DNA of 58,632 nucleotides from Ramlibacter sp. (GTDB taxonomy: Bacteria; Pseudomonadota; Gammaproteobacteria; Burkholderiales; Burkholderiaceae_C), in contig JACDFR010000021.1 in the NCBI GenBank assembly GCA_013815685.1, forward strand, positions 1-58,632, given 5' to 3'. The position numbers and the translations under genes are program-made. This document shows positions 17,572-26,583 of the stretch, piece after piece. The notes beneath the pieces were generated by a model, which saw nothing but the letters and a program-made list of their open reading frames with translations, did not search any database and had not been told where the DNA came from. Each line of letters opens with the position of its first letter. Position 1 is the first letter of the stretch.

Positions 17572-18339
17572 ATGCCTGAGAATGACTTGTTCCCTACGTC
17601 CAGCGAGCCCTTGCTCCTCGCCGCAGCGCGCGTCGTGACCTTCGAGGGCCAGCGCCTCCTCACAAACGCCAGCGGATTCTTTTTCGAGCGCGGCGCGCGC
17701 CTGTTCCTTGTGACCAGCCGCCACGTGATGATCGACGAGCCGAGCAGGCATTTTCCCGACCGGATCGAGATCGAGTTGCACACCGACCCAGGCAACATGG
17801 CGGTCTCGACGGGTTTCTCGATGCCGCTCTACCAGGGCGGCAAGAGCGTGTGGCGGCAGGGCAGCGATACCGGAGGAGAGATCGATGTCGCGGTGATCGA
17901 GGTTCAGCGGCACGCCCTGCCCGCAACCGCCGTGTACCGCGCCTTCACGCCGGCGCACCTTCACGATCCCGCCGAACCCGTCCAGCTGGCGTCGTCGATG
18001 CTGGTGGTGGGATTTCCGCTCGGCTTCCATGACGCGCTGCATCACCTGCCGGTCGTGCGGCACGCGGTCAACGCGTCGTCGTTCGGCCTGCGGTTCCAGG
18101 GAAAGGGCTACTTCCTCACGGATGCGCGCACGCACCGCGGCACCAGCGGGGCGCCGGTGGTGATGCGCGCCCGCGGCGATCAGCCGGCGCTGGGCGACCT
18201 GCCATGGCGGTTGCTGGGCGTGCACTCGTCACGCCTGGACGTTGGCACTCGCGACCTGAAGCTCGACGAAGCACTGGGGTTGAACTGCGCGTGGTATGCC
18301 GACATTCTGCTCACCTTGACGCGCAGTGAATCTCCTTAG
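17572..18339 (+). CDS. Trypsin-like serine protease domain protein
   Basis: A 255-aa protein with a chymotrypsin-fold triad. His is in L-V-T-S-R-H-V (about residue 46), Asp in G-E-I-D-V-A-V-I and Ser in T-H-R-G-T-S-G-A-P-V. No signal peptide or transmembrane segment is evident, so cytoplasmic location is likely. It is read divergently from the alpha-E fusion gene, from which it is separated by about 40 bp. ATG 17572 is chosen; ATG 17551 is in frame and possible, and neither has a strong Shine-Dalgarno. It overlaps the next gene by 14 bp if that gene starts at GTG 18326. Substrate unknown. Confidence 0.78.
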   Translation: MPENDLFPTSSEPLLLAAARVVTFEGQRLLTNASGFFFERGARLFLVTSRHVMIDEPSRHFPDRIEIELHTDPGNMAVSTGFSMPLYQGGKSVWRQGSDTGGEIDVAVIEVQRHALPATAVYRAFTPAHLHDPAEPVQLASSMLVVGFPLGFHDALHHLPVVRHAVNASSFGLRFQGKGYFLTDARTHRGTSGAPVVMRARGDQPALGDLPWRLLGVHSSRLDVGTRDLKLDEALGLNCAWYADILLTLTRSESP

Positions 18340-18913
18340 CCGTCCAATGCGGCGCCGCTGCGCGCTGGCAATGTGCTGGGCGGTCATGGGCACAGCCAGC
18401 CCCCCGAGCTGGCCGCAACCCGTGGCCCAGCCCAGCTACAAGGTGTCGGCCGGGCAACTCGAGCATGCGTTGAGCCAGCGTTTTCCTGTCCGGCATCAGG
18501 TCGAGGGATTTCTCGACTTCGATGTGCGGGTCCCCCGTTTGCACCTCATGCCCGAGCACAACAGGCTGGCGAGCGAGATGGCCTTCGATGTTTCCGGCCC
18601 GGCGCTGCGGCGCAGCTACACCGGCGCGCTCGCCATCGACTTCGAATTGCGCTACGAACCGACGGATCAGTCTGTCAGGGCCCATCGGTTGCGGGTGCAG
18701 TCGCTGCGTGTGCCCGGCCTGAACCAGCGCGCCGCGGAAGTGCTCGAGGCGTATGGGCCGATGCTTGCCCAACAAGCCCTGCATGAGGTGGTGCTGCACC
18801 GGCTGCGCCCGCAGGACCTCGCCCTGGCCGATGCCATGGGCCTGCAGCCGGCTTCCATCACCGTCACACCGCAGGGCCTGGTCATCGGTTTCGAATCGAA
18901 ACAGCAGCGCTGA
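18326..18913 (+). CDS. DUF1439-like secreted protein
   Basis: A 195-aa protein with an N-terminal R-R-R-C-A-L-A-M-C-W-A-V stretch that looks like a secretion signal, and a mature part of alternating strands: S-A-G-Q-L-E-H-A-L-S-Q-R-F-P, D-F-D-V-R-V-P-R-L and L-A-I-D-F-E-L-R-Y. This resembles YceB-like DUF1439 proteins of the lipid-binding type. The start is uncertain: GTG 18326 overlaps the protease gene, and ATG 18347 gives a cleaner signal peptide. Function unknown; location probably periplasmic. Confidence 0.65.
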   Translation: MNLLSRPMRRRCALAMCWAVMGTASPPSWPQPVAQPSYKVSAGQLEHALSQRFPVRHQVEGFLDFDVRVPRLHLMPEHNRLASEMAFDVSGPALRRSYTGALAIDFELRYEPTDQSVRAHRLRVQSLRVPGLNQRAAEVLEAYGPMLAQQALHEVVLHRLRPQDLALADAMGLQPASITVTPQGLVIGFESKQQR

Positions 18914-19022
18914 GCCAGACTCTGCGGTCATGCCGCACACCAATCTTGGTCCGGTTCCTACAGTCGTGCTGGGCGGTACGAACCAAAAATAAGAACCTGA
19001 TAAACCCGAACAGGAGCCCTAA

Positions 19023-19301
19023 ATGCTGAAGACCACCCTTGCCGCAGCCATCGTTTCCCTGACCGCTGTCGGCCTCTACGGCTGTGACGTGAAAAAGACG
19101 CAGGAGGGCAACGTCAGCGTGCCGAAGTACGAAGTGGAGAAGAAGCAGTCCGGCGATGTCACGCTGCCCAAGTACGACGTGAAGACGCCGGATGTCCAGG
19201 TCGGGTCCACGGAAAAGACCGTCACGGTGCCCACTGTCAAGACCGAAGAGAAAAAAATCGAGGTGCCGAAGGTCACCGTGACGCCCGCCGACAAGAAGTA
19301 A
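19023..19301 (+). CDS. Small lipoprotein-like repeat protein
   Basis: A 92-aa protein with a signal segment ending L-Y-G-C (Cys21), a near-lipobox, so probably lipid-anchored. The mature part is almost entirely short imperfect repeats of the type V/L-P-K-Y-x-V-x-x-K (S-V-P-K-Y-E-V-E-K-K, T-L-P-K-Y-D-V-K), then V-P-T-V-K-T and E-V-P-K-V-T-V. It is rich in Lys, Val, Pro and Glu and poor in aromatics. No enzymatic domain is present. An AGGAG box precedes the ATG, and a strong hairpin follows the stop. Confidence 0.75.
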   Translation: MLKTTLAAAIVSLTAVGLYGCDVKKTQEGNVSVPKYEVEKKQSGDVTLPKYDVKTPDVQVGSTEKTVTVPTVKTEEKKIEVPKVTVTPADKK

Positions 19302-19305
19302 GGCC

Positions 19306-19328
19306 GCATGCCCGTTTGGCGGGCATGC
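19306..19328 (+). terminator. 9-bp stem hairpin after the small lipoprotein gene
   Basis: GCATGCCCG at 19306-19314 pairs perfectly with CGGGCATGC at 19320-19328 around a 5-nt loop. No U-tract follows (CCCATCC), so it is either a weak intrinsic terminator or an mRNA-stabilising hairpin. Confidence 0.5.
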
Positions 19329-19418
19329 CCCATCCGGGGCGCATGAACACTCGCTTGCCGCCAGGCCCGCACCGCTAACCAACAGGGTTGTCCACAGCGG
19401 TGGTGGATAACCTTTTGG

Positions 19419-22400
19419 TCAGCCTTTGCGCAAATCCAGGGTGAACGGAAATTCCCGGCTGCCCGCCACGTTGACTGTCGCCTGCGGAATATGCACCGCG
19501 CCGGGCGTGTGGCCCATTCGGAAAAATCGCGCAAGCCGGCGGCTTTCCGCCTCATAGGAATTGATGGGGAAGGTATCGTAGTTGCGGCCACCCGGATGGG
19601 CAACATGGTATTGGCATCCCCCCAACGAGCGGCCCATCCAGGTATCCACGATGTCGAAGACCAGCGGCGCATGCGCCGCGATCGTCGGATGCAGCGCCGA
19701 GTGCGGGGCCCAGGCCTTGAAGCGCACGCCAGCCACGGATTCACCCGTCGTCCCAGTGGGATGCATGGGCAATGCCTTGCCGTTCACGGTGATCGCGTGC
19801 CGGCTCGGGTTCAAGCCCATGGCCCGTACTTCGATGCGCTCCAGCGACGAGTCGACATAGCGCACGGTGCCGCCGGCAGATCCTTCCTCGCCCATCACAT
19901 GCCAGGGTTCGAGCGCGTTGCGCAGCGTGAGCTCGACCCCGTGCGACTGCACTTGGCCCACCAGTGGAAACCGGAATTCGAAGTGTGGCGCGAACCATGA
20001 GGCATCGAACGCATACCCGTCGCCGCGCATGTCGGCCAGCACGTCGTTCAAGTCCATCTGCACGAATGACGGCAGCAGAAAGCGGTCGTGCAGTTCAGTG
20101 CCCCAGCGCGTCAAGGGCGCGCGAAACGCAGTCTTCCAGAAGCGCGCGACCAGTGCGCGGATCAACAGCTGCTGTGCGATGCTCATGCGCGCATGCGGCG
20201 GCATCTCGAAAGCCCGCAACTCGAGCAGGCCCAGCCGGCCCGTGCTGCTGTCGGGCGAGTACAGCTTGTCGATGCAGAACTCGCTGCGATGGGTATTGCC
20301 CGTCACGTCGACCAGGATGTTGCGCAGCGTCCGGTCGACGATCCAGGGCGGCATGTGCTCGCCGTGCATCTGGCGGTGGCGCTCGATTTCACGCAGCGCG
20401 ATTTCGAGCTCGTAGAGCTGGTCGTTGCGCGCCTCGTCCACGCGGGGGGCCTGGCTGGTCGGGCCGATGAACATGCCCGAGAACAGGTAGCTCAGCGAAG
20501 GGTGGTTGTGCCAGTAAGCCAGCAGGCTCGCCAGCAGCTCGGGCTTGCGCAGGAAGGGCGAATCGTCCGGCGTCGCTGCGCCCAGGACGATGTGATTGCC
20601 GCCACCCGTGCCGGTATGGCGGCCGTCGGTCATGAATTTCTCGGCCGACAACCGCGTTTCGAATGCCGCCCGGTAGAGAAACTCGGTGTGCGCCACCAGT
20701 TCGCCCCAGCTGTGCGCGGGGTGGATGTTGACTTCGATGACGCCGGGGTCGGGCGTGACCTGCAGCAGTTTCAGGCGCGGGTCGCGGGGCGGCGGGTAGC
20801 CTTCCAGCATGATCTTCATGCCCAGGTCCCGTGCCGTGGCTTCCACCGCGGCGAGCAGGTCCAGGTAGTCTTCCAGGCGCGCCAGCGGCGGCATGAAGAC
20901 GTAGAGGATGCGGCTGCGGCTGCCCGCTTGCTCCGCCTTGGGCCCGCCGGCGCGGCGCGGGTCGCGCGCTTCAACGCACAGCGCCGTGCGCGCCAAGCCC
21001 TTGGCCGATTTGTGCCGAACCGGCGGCGCGATCGCATCGCCCGGCACGGCCTGCGCATCGGCCGAGGGTGCGTAGCCGATGTCGCTCTGTGCCGTGGCTT
21101 CCTGGATGCGGCGTGGGGCTTCGCCCTGCGGCACCGCGCCGGCCATGTAGGGCAGCGTCATCCTGCGTTCATCCGCCATTGCGCGCGCCGCGTACCGCTC
21201 TTCTGCTTCGCTCGCATCGGGCAACGCACCGCGCGGCGCCATCGGGTCTTTGGCCGTCAGGAAGTCCTGGTCCGTCGCGCTGGCCCAGGGCAGTGCATCC
21301 AGCGGCAGGCGCAAGCCCATGGGCGAATCGCCGGGAATGAGGTACATGCGCTCATCGCGCAGGAACCAGGGGCTGCTGGTCCACGCAGCGGCGCCGGTGT
21401 CGCCTTCGCCGCGCGCGTGCAGCGGCAGCACATAGCCCACCACCGCATCGAGCTTCTGGTCGAACACACGGCGCAGGCGCAGGCGTTCCATCTCGTCGTC
21501 CAGGCGCGAGTCGAAGGGATCGACGTTCACCGGCAGCCGGCGTTCGCGCCAGAGGTAATAGAAGGCGTCTTCGTAGCCCGCCTGAATGAACTGGCCGCCG
21601 ACGCCCAGCCGCCCGGCCAGGGCTCCGATGAAGCGCTTGGCGTCGTCGCTGCCGCAGACGCCGGGCGCGCACTCGTCGGCGAACAGCGAGGGGTCCTGCC
21701 ACGCGGGCTGCCCATCGGTCCGCCAGTAAATCGACAGCGCCCAGCGCGGCAGCTGCTCGCCCGGATACCACTTGCCCTGGCCGAAGTGCAGGAAGCCGCC
21801 TCGGCCGTACTCGTCTCGCAGTTTGCGCACCAGTTCGGTGGCGAAGCCGCGCTTGGTGGGCCCTAAAGCGTCGGTGTTCCATTCGGGCGCGTCGCGGTTC
21901 TCCACCGCCACGAAGGTCGGCTCACCGCCCATGGTCAGGCGCACATCGCCGGCTCGCAGCTCCTGGTCCACGGCTTCACCCAGCGCCAGCATCCGGGCCC
22001 ACTGCGCTTCGGTGTACGGCTTCGTCACGCGCGGGGATTCGTGGATGCGGGTGACCTGCATGTGATGGCTGAACCCGACCTCGGCGTTCTCGACCACGCC
22101 CTCGATCGGCGCGGCGCCGGAAGGTTGGGGTGTGCAGGCCAGGGGGATGTGGCCCTCGCCGGCGAGCAGGCCGGAGGTCGGATCCAGCCCGACCCAGCCG
22201 GCGCCGGGCAGGTAGACCTCGCACCAGGCATGCAGGTCGGTGAAGTCGACCGTGGTGCCGCTGGGGCCATCCAGCGCTTTCACATCCGGCACCAGCTGGA
22301 TGAGGTAACCGGACACAAAGCGCGCGGCCAGGCCGCAGTGGCGCAGCAGCTGCACCAGCAGCCAGCCCGAATCGCGGCACGAGCCGCTGGCATGAGCCAG

Positions 22401-22916
22401 CGTTTGCTCGGGCGATTGAACACCCGGCTCCATGCGGATCAGGTACTTGATGTCCTGCTGCAGTTTCTGGTTGATGCCCACCAGGAAATCGATGATGGCC
22501 CGCGGGCTGCGGTCGATTTTTTCGAGGTAGGCGCCAAGCAGCGGCGTGACCGGGTCGGTGGCCAGGTAAGGCGCCAGCTCATGCTCGATCAAGGGCTCGT
22601 ACTTGAACGGAAAGGTCTCCGCATTGGGCTCGAGAAAGAAGTCGAACGGGTTGTAGACCGCCATCTCCACCACCAGGTCCACCGTGACCTTGAACTCGGT
22701 ATTCTTCTGCGGAAAGACCAGGCGGGCCTGGTAATTGGAGAACGGGTCCTGCTGCCAGTTGATGAAGTGCTGGGCAGGCTCGACCTTGAGCGAATACGAG
22801 AGCATGGTGCTGCGCGAATGCGGCGCGGGCCGGAGCCGGACGACCTGCGGACCCAGCTGCACCGGCCTGTCGTATTTGTAGTGCGTGACGTGGTTCAGCG
22901 CGGCATGGATGGGCAT
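19419..22916 (-). CDS. Large transglutaminase-like protein with DUF2126 (glutamine-synthetase-like) domain
   Basis: A 1165-aa protein. The first 300 residues are a bacterial transglutaminase-like protease starting I-H-A-A-L-N-H-V-T-H-Y-K-Y-D, with Cys in G-S-C-R-D-S-G-W, His in D-L-H-A-W-C-E-V and Asp in D-P-T-S-G. The remaining ~850 residues are DUF2126, with G-G-E-P-T-F-V-A-V-E and G-G-N-H-I-V-L-G segments, distantly like the glutamine-synthetase/ATP-guanido fold. Members usually sit near alpha-E and circularly permuted ATP-grasp genes, as here. The substrate is unknown. ATG 22916 is the start conserved with the family opening; the frame continues upstream without need. Confidence 0.88.
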   Translation of the reverse strand: MPIHAALNHVTHYKYDRPVQLGPQVVRLRPAPHSRSTMLSYSLKVEPAQHFINWQQDPFSNYQARLVFPQKNTEFKVTVDLVVEMAVYNPFDFFLEPNAETFPFKYEPLIEHELAPYLATDPVTPLLGAYLEKIDRSPRAIIDFLVGINQKLQQDIKYLIRMEPGVQSPEQTLAHASGSCRDSGWLLVQLLRHCGLAARFVSGYLIQLVPDVKALDGPSGTTVDFTDLHAWCEVYLPGAGWVGLDPTSGLLAGEGHIPLACTPQPSGAAPIEGVVENAEVGFSHHMQVTRIHESPRVTKPYTEAQWARMLALGEAVDQELRAGDVRLTMGGEPTFVAVENRDAPEWNTDALGPTKRGFATELVRKLRDEYGRGGFLHFGQGKWYPGEQLPRWALSIYWRTDGQPAWQDPSLFADECAPGVCGSDDAKRFIGALAGRLGVGGQFIQAGYEDAFYYLWRERRLPVNVDPFDSRLDDEMERLRLRRVFDQKLDAVVGYVLPLHARGEGDTGAAAWTSSPWFLRDERMYLIPGDSPMGLRLPLDALPWASATDQDFLTAKDPMAPRGALPDASEAEERYAARAMADERRMTLPYMAGAVPQGEAPRRIQEATAQSDIGYAPSADAQAVPGDAIAPPVRHKSAKGLARTALCVEARDPRRAGGPKAEQAGSRSRILYVFMPPLARLEDYLDLLAAVEATARDLGMKIMLEGYPPPRDPRLKLLQVTPDPGVIEVNIHPAHSWGELVAHTEFLYRAAFETRLSAEKFMTDGRHTGTGGGNHIVLGAATPDDSPFLRKPELLASLLAYWHNHPSLSYLFSGMFIGPTSQAPRVDEARNDQLYELEIALREIERHRQMHGEHMPPWIVDRTLRNILVDVTGNTHRSEFCIDKLYSPDSSTGRLGLLELRAFEMPPHARMSIAQQLLIRALVARFWKTAFRAPLTRWGTELHDRFLLPSFVQMDLNDVLADMRGDGYAFDASWFAPHFEFRFPLVGQVQSHGVELTLRNALEPWHVMGEEGSAGGTVRYVDSSLERIEVRAMGLNPSRHAITVNGKALPMHPTGTTGESVAGVRFKAWAPHSALHPTIAAHAPLVFDIVDTWMGRSLGGCQYHVAHPGGRNYDTFPINSYEAESRRLARFFRMGHTPGAVHIPQATVNVAGSREFPFTLDLRKG

Positions 22917-23043
22917 GCGGTCAATACTAGCAAGTGCACTGTTGCTGAGCTGCGTCCCCACAATTGAGGATTGACCGCGGGCCGGATCGCGTTCTACTAT
23001 CCCTTCGCCCATGCGCGCCGTGCGCATTCTCAGGGAGGGCACT

Positions 23044-23526
23044 GTGACAGATGCGATGCATCCGAGCTTTTACTTTGCCTACGGTTCGAACATGAACCAG
23101 GCCCGCTTGAGGGAGAGGCTTGCGCGCTGCAAGGAGCAGCTGCTGTCCCGGCACTGCGCCACTTTGGATGACTACCGGCTGGCCTTCGACAAGGTGTCGT
23201 CGCAGCACGATGGGGTGGGGTTCGCCAACATCGCGCCGGCCACCGGCGGCCGCGTGGAAGGCACGCTCAACGCGATGAGTGCGCGGGCTCTGCAAGCGCT
23301 CGACGCGATCGAACTCGTTCCGCACCACTACCACCGGGTGGAGGTGGTGGTGCGCGATACCGTCACGGGCGCGCTGACGCCGGCTTTCACCTACGTGGCG
23401 AACCCCGGCATGGTCCGCCCGAACCTCAAGCCCACGACCGAGTACATCGGCCACCTGCTCGCGGCGGCCGACCTGCTGCCCGGCGGCTACCTGGATGAAC
23501 TGAGGGCCGTGCAGTGCTGCCCATGA
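23044..23526 (+). CDS. Gamma-glutamylcyclotransferase-like protein
   Basis: A 160-aa AIG2/GGCT-fold protein. Its glycine loop is F-A-Y-G-S-N-M (residues 10-16), and the L-D-A-I-E segment supplies the catalytic Glu. H-H-Y-H-R-V and A-F-T-Y-V follow, as in the family. GTG 23044 is chosen because GGAGG ends five bases upstream; ATG 23056 would also leave the fold whole. The family releases 5-oxoproline from gamma-glutamyl amines; BtrG of butirosin synthesis removes a gamma-glutamyl protecting group this way. It opens the coupled biosynthetic operon, overlapping the synthetase gene by ATGA. A deprotection role with the ATP-grasp ligase is inferred. Confidence 0.8.
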   Translation: MTDAMHPSFYFAYGSNMNQARLRERLARCKEQLLSRHCATLDDYRLAFDKVSSQHDGVGFANIAPATGGRVEGTLNAMSARALQALDAIELVPHHYHRVEVVVRDTVTGALTPAFTYVANPGMVRPNLKPTTEYIGHLLAAADLLPGGYLDELRAVQCCP

Positions 23527-25673
23527 GCGATGCAGGCGTGCGCCAGCCCGCCGCCTACCGGCCCGCTGTGGTGGAGCCGCGCTGGCAGCTTGCCTGGCAA
23601 CAGGCCCGCACCTTCGAGACGGGCTCGCGTCCCCGGAGACCCAAGTGGTTCATCGTCGAGCTGCCGCCTTTCGCCACCGGCCAGCTGCATATCGGCCACG
23701 CCCGGAATTACGTGATGGCCGATGCCGGAGCGCGCTTTGCGCGTATGCAGGGGCATGACGTCCTGTACACCAGCGGCTTCGACACCTTCGGCCTGCCGAC
23801 CGAGCTGGCCGCTCGTGCCGCGGGCTGCTCGCCCCAAGAGCTGGCCGACAGCTGCAGCCAGGCCATGGGCGAGCAGTTCGTGCGCCTCGGACTGGGCCAT
23901 GACCGCCGGCGCATCACCGCATACCACTTGCCCGAGTTCTACCGTTGGGTGCAATGGGTGTTCGTTCGCCTGTTCAAGGCAGGCCACTGTTTCCGCCGTG
24001 CGGCTGCCGCCGAATGGTGTCCGCGGTGCGAGATCACCCTGCCGGCCAGCCTCGTCGAAGACGGCTGCTGCTGGCGCTGCGGCAGCAAGGTGGGCACGCG
24101 GATGCTGGCGCAGTGGTTCGTGCGCGAATCCGCGTTTGCCGACCAGATGCTCGATGGGCTCGACAGCCTCGCGGGCTGGCCGGACTCCGTCAGGAAAATC
24201 CATCGCGACTGGATCGGCCGGCGCTCGGGCTTGCGGCTGCTGCTGCCGCTGCGGGGGCTCGGCCAGACTTTGGAACTCTGCATCGACGGTTCGCTGTCCC
24301 AGATGCGCTTCATCGCCGTAGGCCGGGATCATCCGCTGGCGATTGCAGCGGGCGCGAACGTGGGGCCGCAAGGCTGCGCGCTGTTGCCGCAGGTCGCCCA
24401 GGCCGCGGGCGCGCGAGCCGCCGTGGTCGACATTCCCATCCTCGTCGAGGACGTGGCCGGAGATGGCGCGCGGCCTGGCCTGCCGCAAGCCGTGGCGGCG
24501 GACCGGGCGCTGGCCGGACGTCACGGCCTCGCGTGGGACGCGGATGCGCCGGCCTGCGACCTCGAAGCCATGCAGGCGACCGGCCAGGCTGAGAGAACCG
24601 TGCGGTATCGCCTGCAGGACTGGAACATCGCGCGCAACCGCTACTGGGGACCGCCGGTGCCCATCGTTCACTGTGAAGACTGCGGCCCCGTCGCTGTGCC
24701 GGAAGAAGAACTGCCCGTGCTGCTGCCCGAAGACGTGGATTTGCAGCAGCCGGGCAATCCCCTGGAGCGGCACGCTCGATTTCGCGAGGTGGCCTGTCCG
24801 CACTGCGGCAAACCGGCCCGGCGCGACGCCGAAACGCTGGAGGCGTACTCGAGCCCATGGTGGTACCACTGGATGTGCAAGAGCCCCGGGGCGGACAGCC
24901 CCTTCGAGCGCGAGGACGCCCGGGCCTGGCTGCCGGTGGACCTGATGATCGGCGGTTCCGACCAGGTGCGAAGCTGTTTCTTTCATGTGCGGATGATCGC
25001 CCGCGCGCTGCGCGACATGGGCATATCGGATGTGGAGGAGCCCGTGCAGACCTTGCTGGCGCTGGGCATGGTCAAGCAGGACAACCGCAAGATGAGCAAG
25101 AGCGCGGGCAACGCGGCCGACCTCGACGCGATCATCGCGCGGCATGGCGCGGATGCGCTGCGGCTGGCGATCCTGGGCGCCGCCGCGCCCGAGAGTGATT
25201 TCAACTGGTCGGAGACCCTGGTCCGCAGGGCACACGCGTTCCTCGCCTCGTTGTGGGATTTCGTCGACGGCCTCCTCGAGACCAGCGCGGCGGGCGCCGA
25301 GGCCCGGTCCGGTTTGCCCGGCCCGCTCGAGCAGCGGATGCAGGTCTGGCTGGGCACGGCGGGCAAGCGCATCGCCACGAACTTCCGCCGGCACCAGTAC
25401 CACCTGGCCGTGAAGAACCTCGAGTTCCTGTTCGAGCGCCTGCAGGCGTTCGATGCCGCCATGCGCAAGCAACGTGTGCCTTCGGGGCGGGACGTGGCGG
25501 TCCTTGTCGATGCCACGCGCCGGCTGGTGCTGTTCCTCGGGCCGCTGGCCCCGCACGTGGCCGAAGAGTTGTGGCAGTCCCTGGGCGGCGAAGGCATGTT
25601 GGCTGCCGCCGCGTGGCCGCAAGAGGCTGCCGGTGCGCCGCACGGCGAGCCTGCCCTGGAAGAAGCGCGATGA
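23523..25673 (+). CDS. Leucyl-tRNA synthetase paralogue, editing-degenerate and C-terminally truncated
   Basis: A 716-aa class I aminoacyl-tRNA synthetase of LeuRS type (housekeeping LeuRS is about 860 aa). HIGH is at 56-59 and KMSKS at 523-527. F-D-T-F-G-L-P-T-E and R-Y-R-L-x-D-W-x-I-x-R-x-R-Y-W-G are LeuRS signatures. Two zinc ribbons are visible: C166/C169 with C183/C186, and C383/C386 with C425/C428. The editing insert has lost the threonine-rich T-T-R-P-D-T motif (reads I-D-G-S-L-S near 254-259) and the G-H-D-x-R-D motif. The pocket segment G-G-x-E-H-x-x-x-H reads G-G-S-D-Q-V-R-S-C, so both histidines are gone. The C-terminal domain after the anticodon-binding helices is absent. ATG 23523 couples to the upstream stop. 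It probably activates another substrate or feeds the pathway. Confidence 0.88.
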   Translation: MSDAGVRQPAAYRPAVVEPRWQLAWQQARTFETGSRPRRPKWFIVELPPFATGQLHIGHARNYVMADAGARFARMQGHDVLYTSGFDTFGLPTELAARAAGCSPQELADSCSQAMGEQFVRLGLGHDRRRITAYHLPEFYRWVQWVFVRLFKAGHCFRRAAAAEWCPRCEITLPASLVEDGCCWRCGSKVGTRMLAQWFVRESAFADQMLDGLDSLAGWPDSVRKIHRDWIGRRSGLRLLLPLRGLGQTLELCIDGSLSQMRFIAVGRDHPLAIAAGANVGPQGCALLPQVAQAAGARAAVVDIPILVEDVAGDGARPGLPQAVAADRALAGRHGLAWDADAPACDLEAMQATGQAERTVRYRLQDWNIARNRYWGPPVPIVHCEDCGPVAVPEEELPVLLPEDVDLQQPGNPLERHARFREVACPHCGKPARRDAETLEAYSSPWWYHWMCKSPGADSPFEREDARAWLPVDLMIGGSDQVRSCFFHVRMIARALRDMGISDVEEPVQTLLALGMVKQDNRKMSKSAGNAADLDAIIARHGADALRLAILGAAAPESDFNWSETLVRRAHAFLASLWDFVDGLLETSAAGAEARSGLPGPLEQRMQVWLGTAGKRIATNFRRHQYHLAVKNLEFLFERLQAFDAAMRKQRVPSGRDVAVLVDATRRLVLFLGPLAPHVAEELWQSLGGEGMLAAAAWPQEAAGAPHGEPALEEAR

Positions 25674-26578
25674 ATCCCACGCCCGGCTTCAGCGGCCCCA
25701 TCTTCGAGCGCGTGGACGAGGTCCTGCGCGAGTGTCCGGACTATCTGGGCTTTCGCGCCGGGCGCCGCAGCCGTGAGGAGTTCTCGGCTTTCCTGGAGCG
25801 CGAGCGCGAGCGGCTGGTCGGGCGGGGCGTACCGGCCAACGATGTGCATTTCGCCAAGCGGTTCCCGGCGTCCATGGATTCGTTGGTGGAACAGGCGTTT
25901 GCCGAGCTTGCGCCGATGGGATTGAGCCTGCCGCCGGATTTCTCCATGGTCAGTGCGTACATGGCGATGCGTATCGGCGGCCATTTCGACCACCAGGGCT
26001 TCGGCACCTATATCTATCCGGAAGAAGGACGTCTGCTATTGGCCATCGCCCTGGCTTTGCAGCCGCGGCGAACGATCTTTCTGGGGAGCTACTACGGCTA
26101 TTGGGCCGCGTGGGCGCTGCCGGGCATCGCCGCGGGGGGCGGCAGCGCCGTGCTGGTCGACCCTGATCCGCGCGCTGCAGCGGTGGCGCAAGACAACCTG
26201 TCGCGGCTGGACCCGGGTGCGCGCCTGGAGGTCGTCTGCAGCACCGGCGAGGACTATCTGGCCCGGGGCGGGGGCGGCCCATACGATCTCGTGGTGCTCG
26301 ATGCCGAGCTTCCGCGCACGCATTGCGACCCGGCTCGGCGGGGCAAGGGCATCTATGCCCATCTGCTGCGCGCCGTCCTGCCCCACCTCGCCCCTCGCTC
26401 GCTGCTGGTGTGCCACAACATACTGCTTAGCGACCACTCGGGCTGTGCGTTCTTCGACGAGGTGATCGCGCGCAACCAGGAGGAACTGGGGCCCTTCCTG
26501 GAACTGGCGCGCCGGGAATACGGCCTGTTCGTCGGGCTGCCCACCACCGAAGGTGTCGGCGTGGGCCTGCGCGGCTGA
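25670..26578 (+). CDS. Class I SAM-dependent methyltransferase (O-methyltransferase-like)
   Basis: A 302-aa protein. The Rossmann core begins at I-F-L-G-S-Y-Y-G-Y-W (motif I, variant of the E/DxGxGxG loop) and continues with V-L-V-D-P-D-P-R (acidic end of strand 2) and D-L-V-V-L-D-A-E. The order fits caffeoyl-CoA-type O-methyltransferases. Motif I carries bulky Y-Y-G-Y residues rather than the usual glycines. Its start lies in the synthetase stop (ATGA), and the diiron oxygenase gene follows after 5 bases, so it belongs to the same operon. Substrate unknown. Confidence 0.82.
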   Translation: MNPTPGFSGPIFERVDEVLRECPDYLGFRAGRRSREEFSAFLERERERLVGRGVPANDVHFAKRFPASMDSLVEQAFAELAPMGLSLPPDFSMVSAYMAMRIGGHFDHQGFGTYIYPEEGRLLLAIALALQPRRTIFLGSYYGYWAAWALPGIAAGGGSAVLVDPDPRAAAVAQDNLSRLDPGARLEVVCSTGEDYLARGGGGPYDLVVLDAELPRTHCDPARRGKGIYAHLLRAVLPHLAPRSLLVCHNILLSDHSGCAFFDEVIARNQEELGPFLELARREYGLFVGLPTTEGVGVGLRG

Positions 26579-26583
26579 AACCG

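Noticed and set aside
19388..19410. Two inverted DnaA-box-like sequences (TTGTCCACA and GGTGGATAA)
   Set aside because: Each has a mismatch to TTATCCACA, only two are present and no origin genes are nearby; treated as chance.
23487..25643. 718-codon minus-strand frame opposite the LeuRS-like gene
   Set aside because: The plus strand encodes HIGH, KMSKS and two zinc ribbons; the antisense frame is a by-product of GC-rich codon bias and shows no domain.
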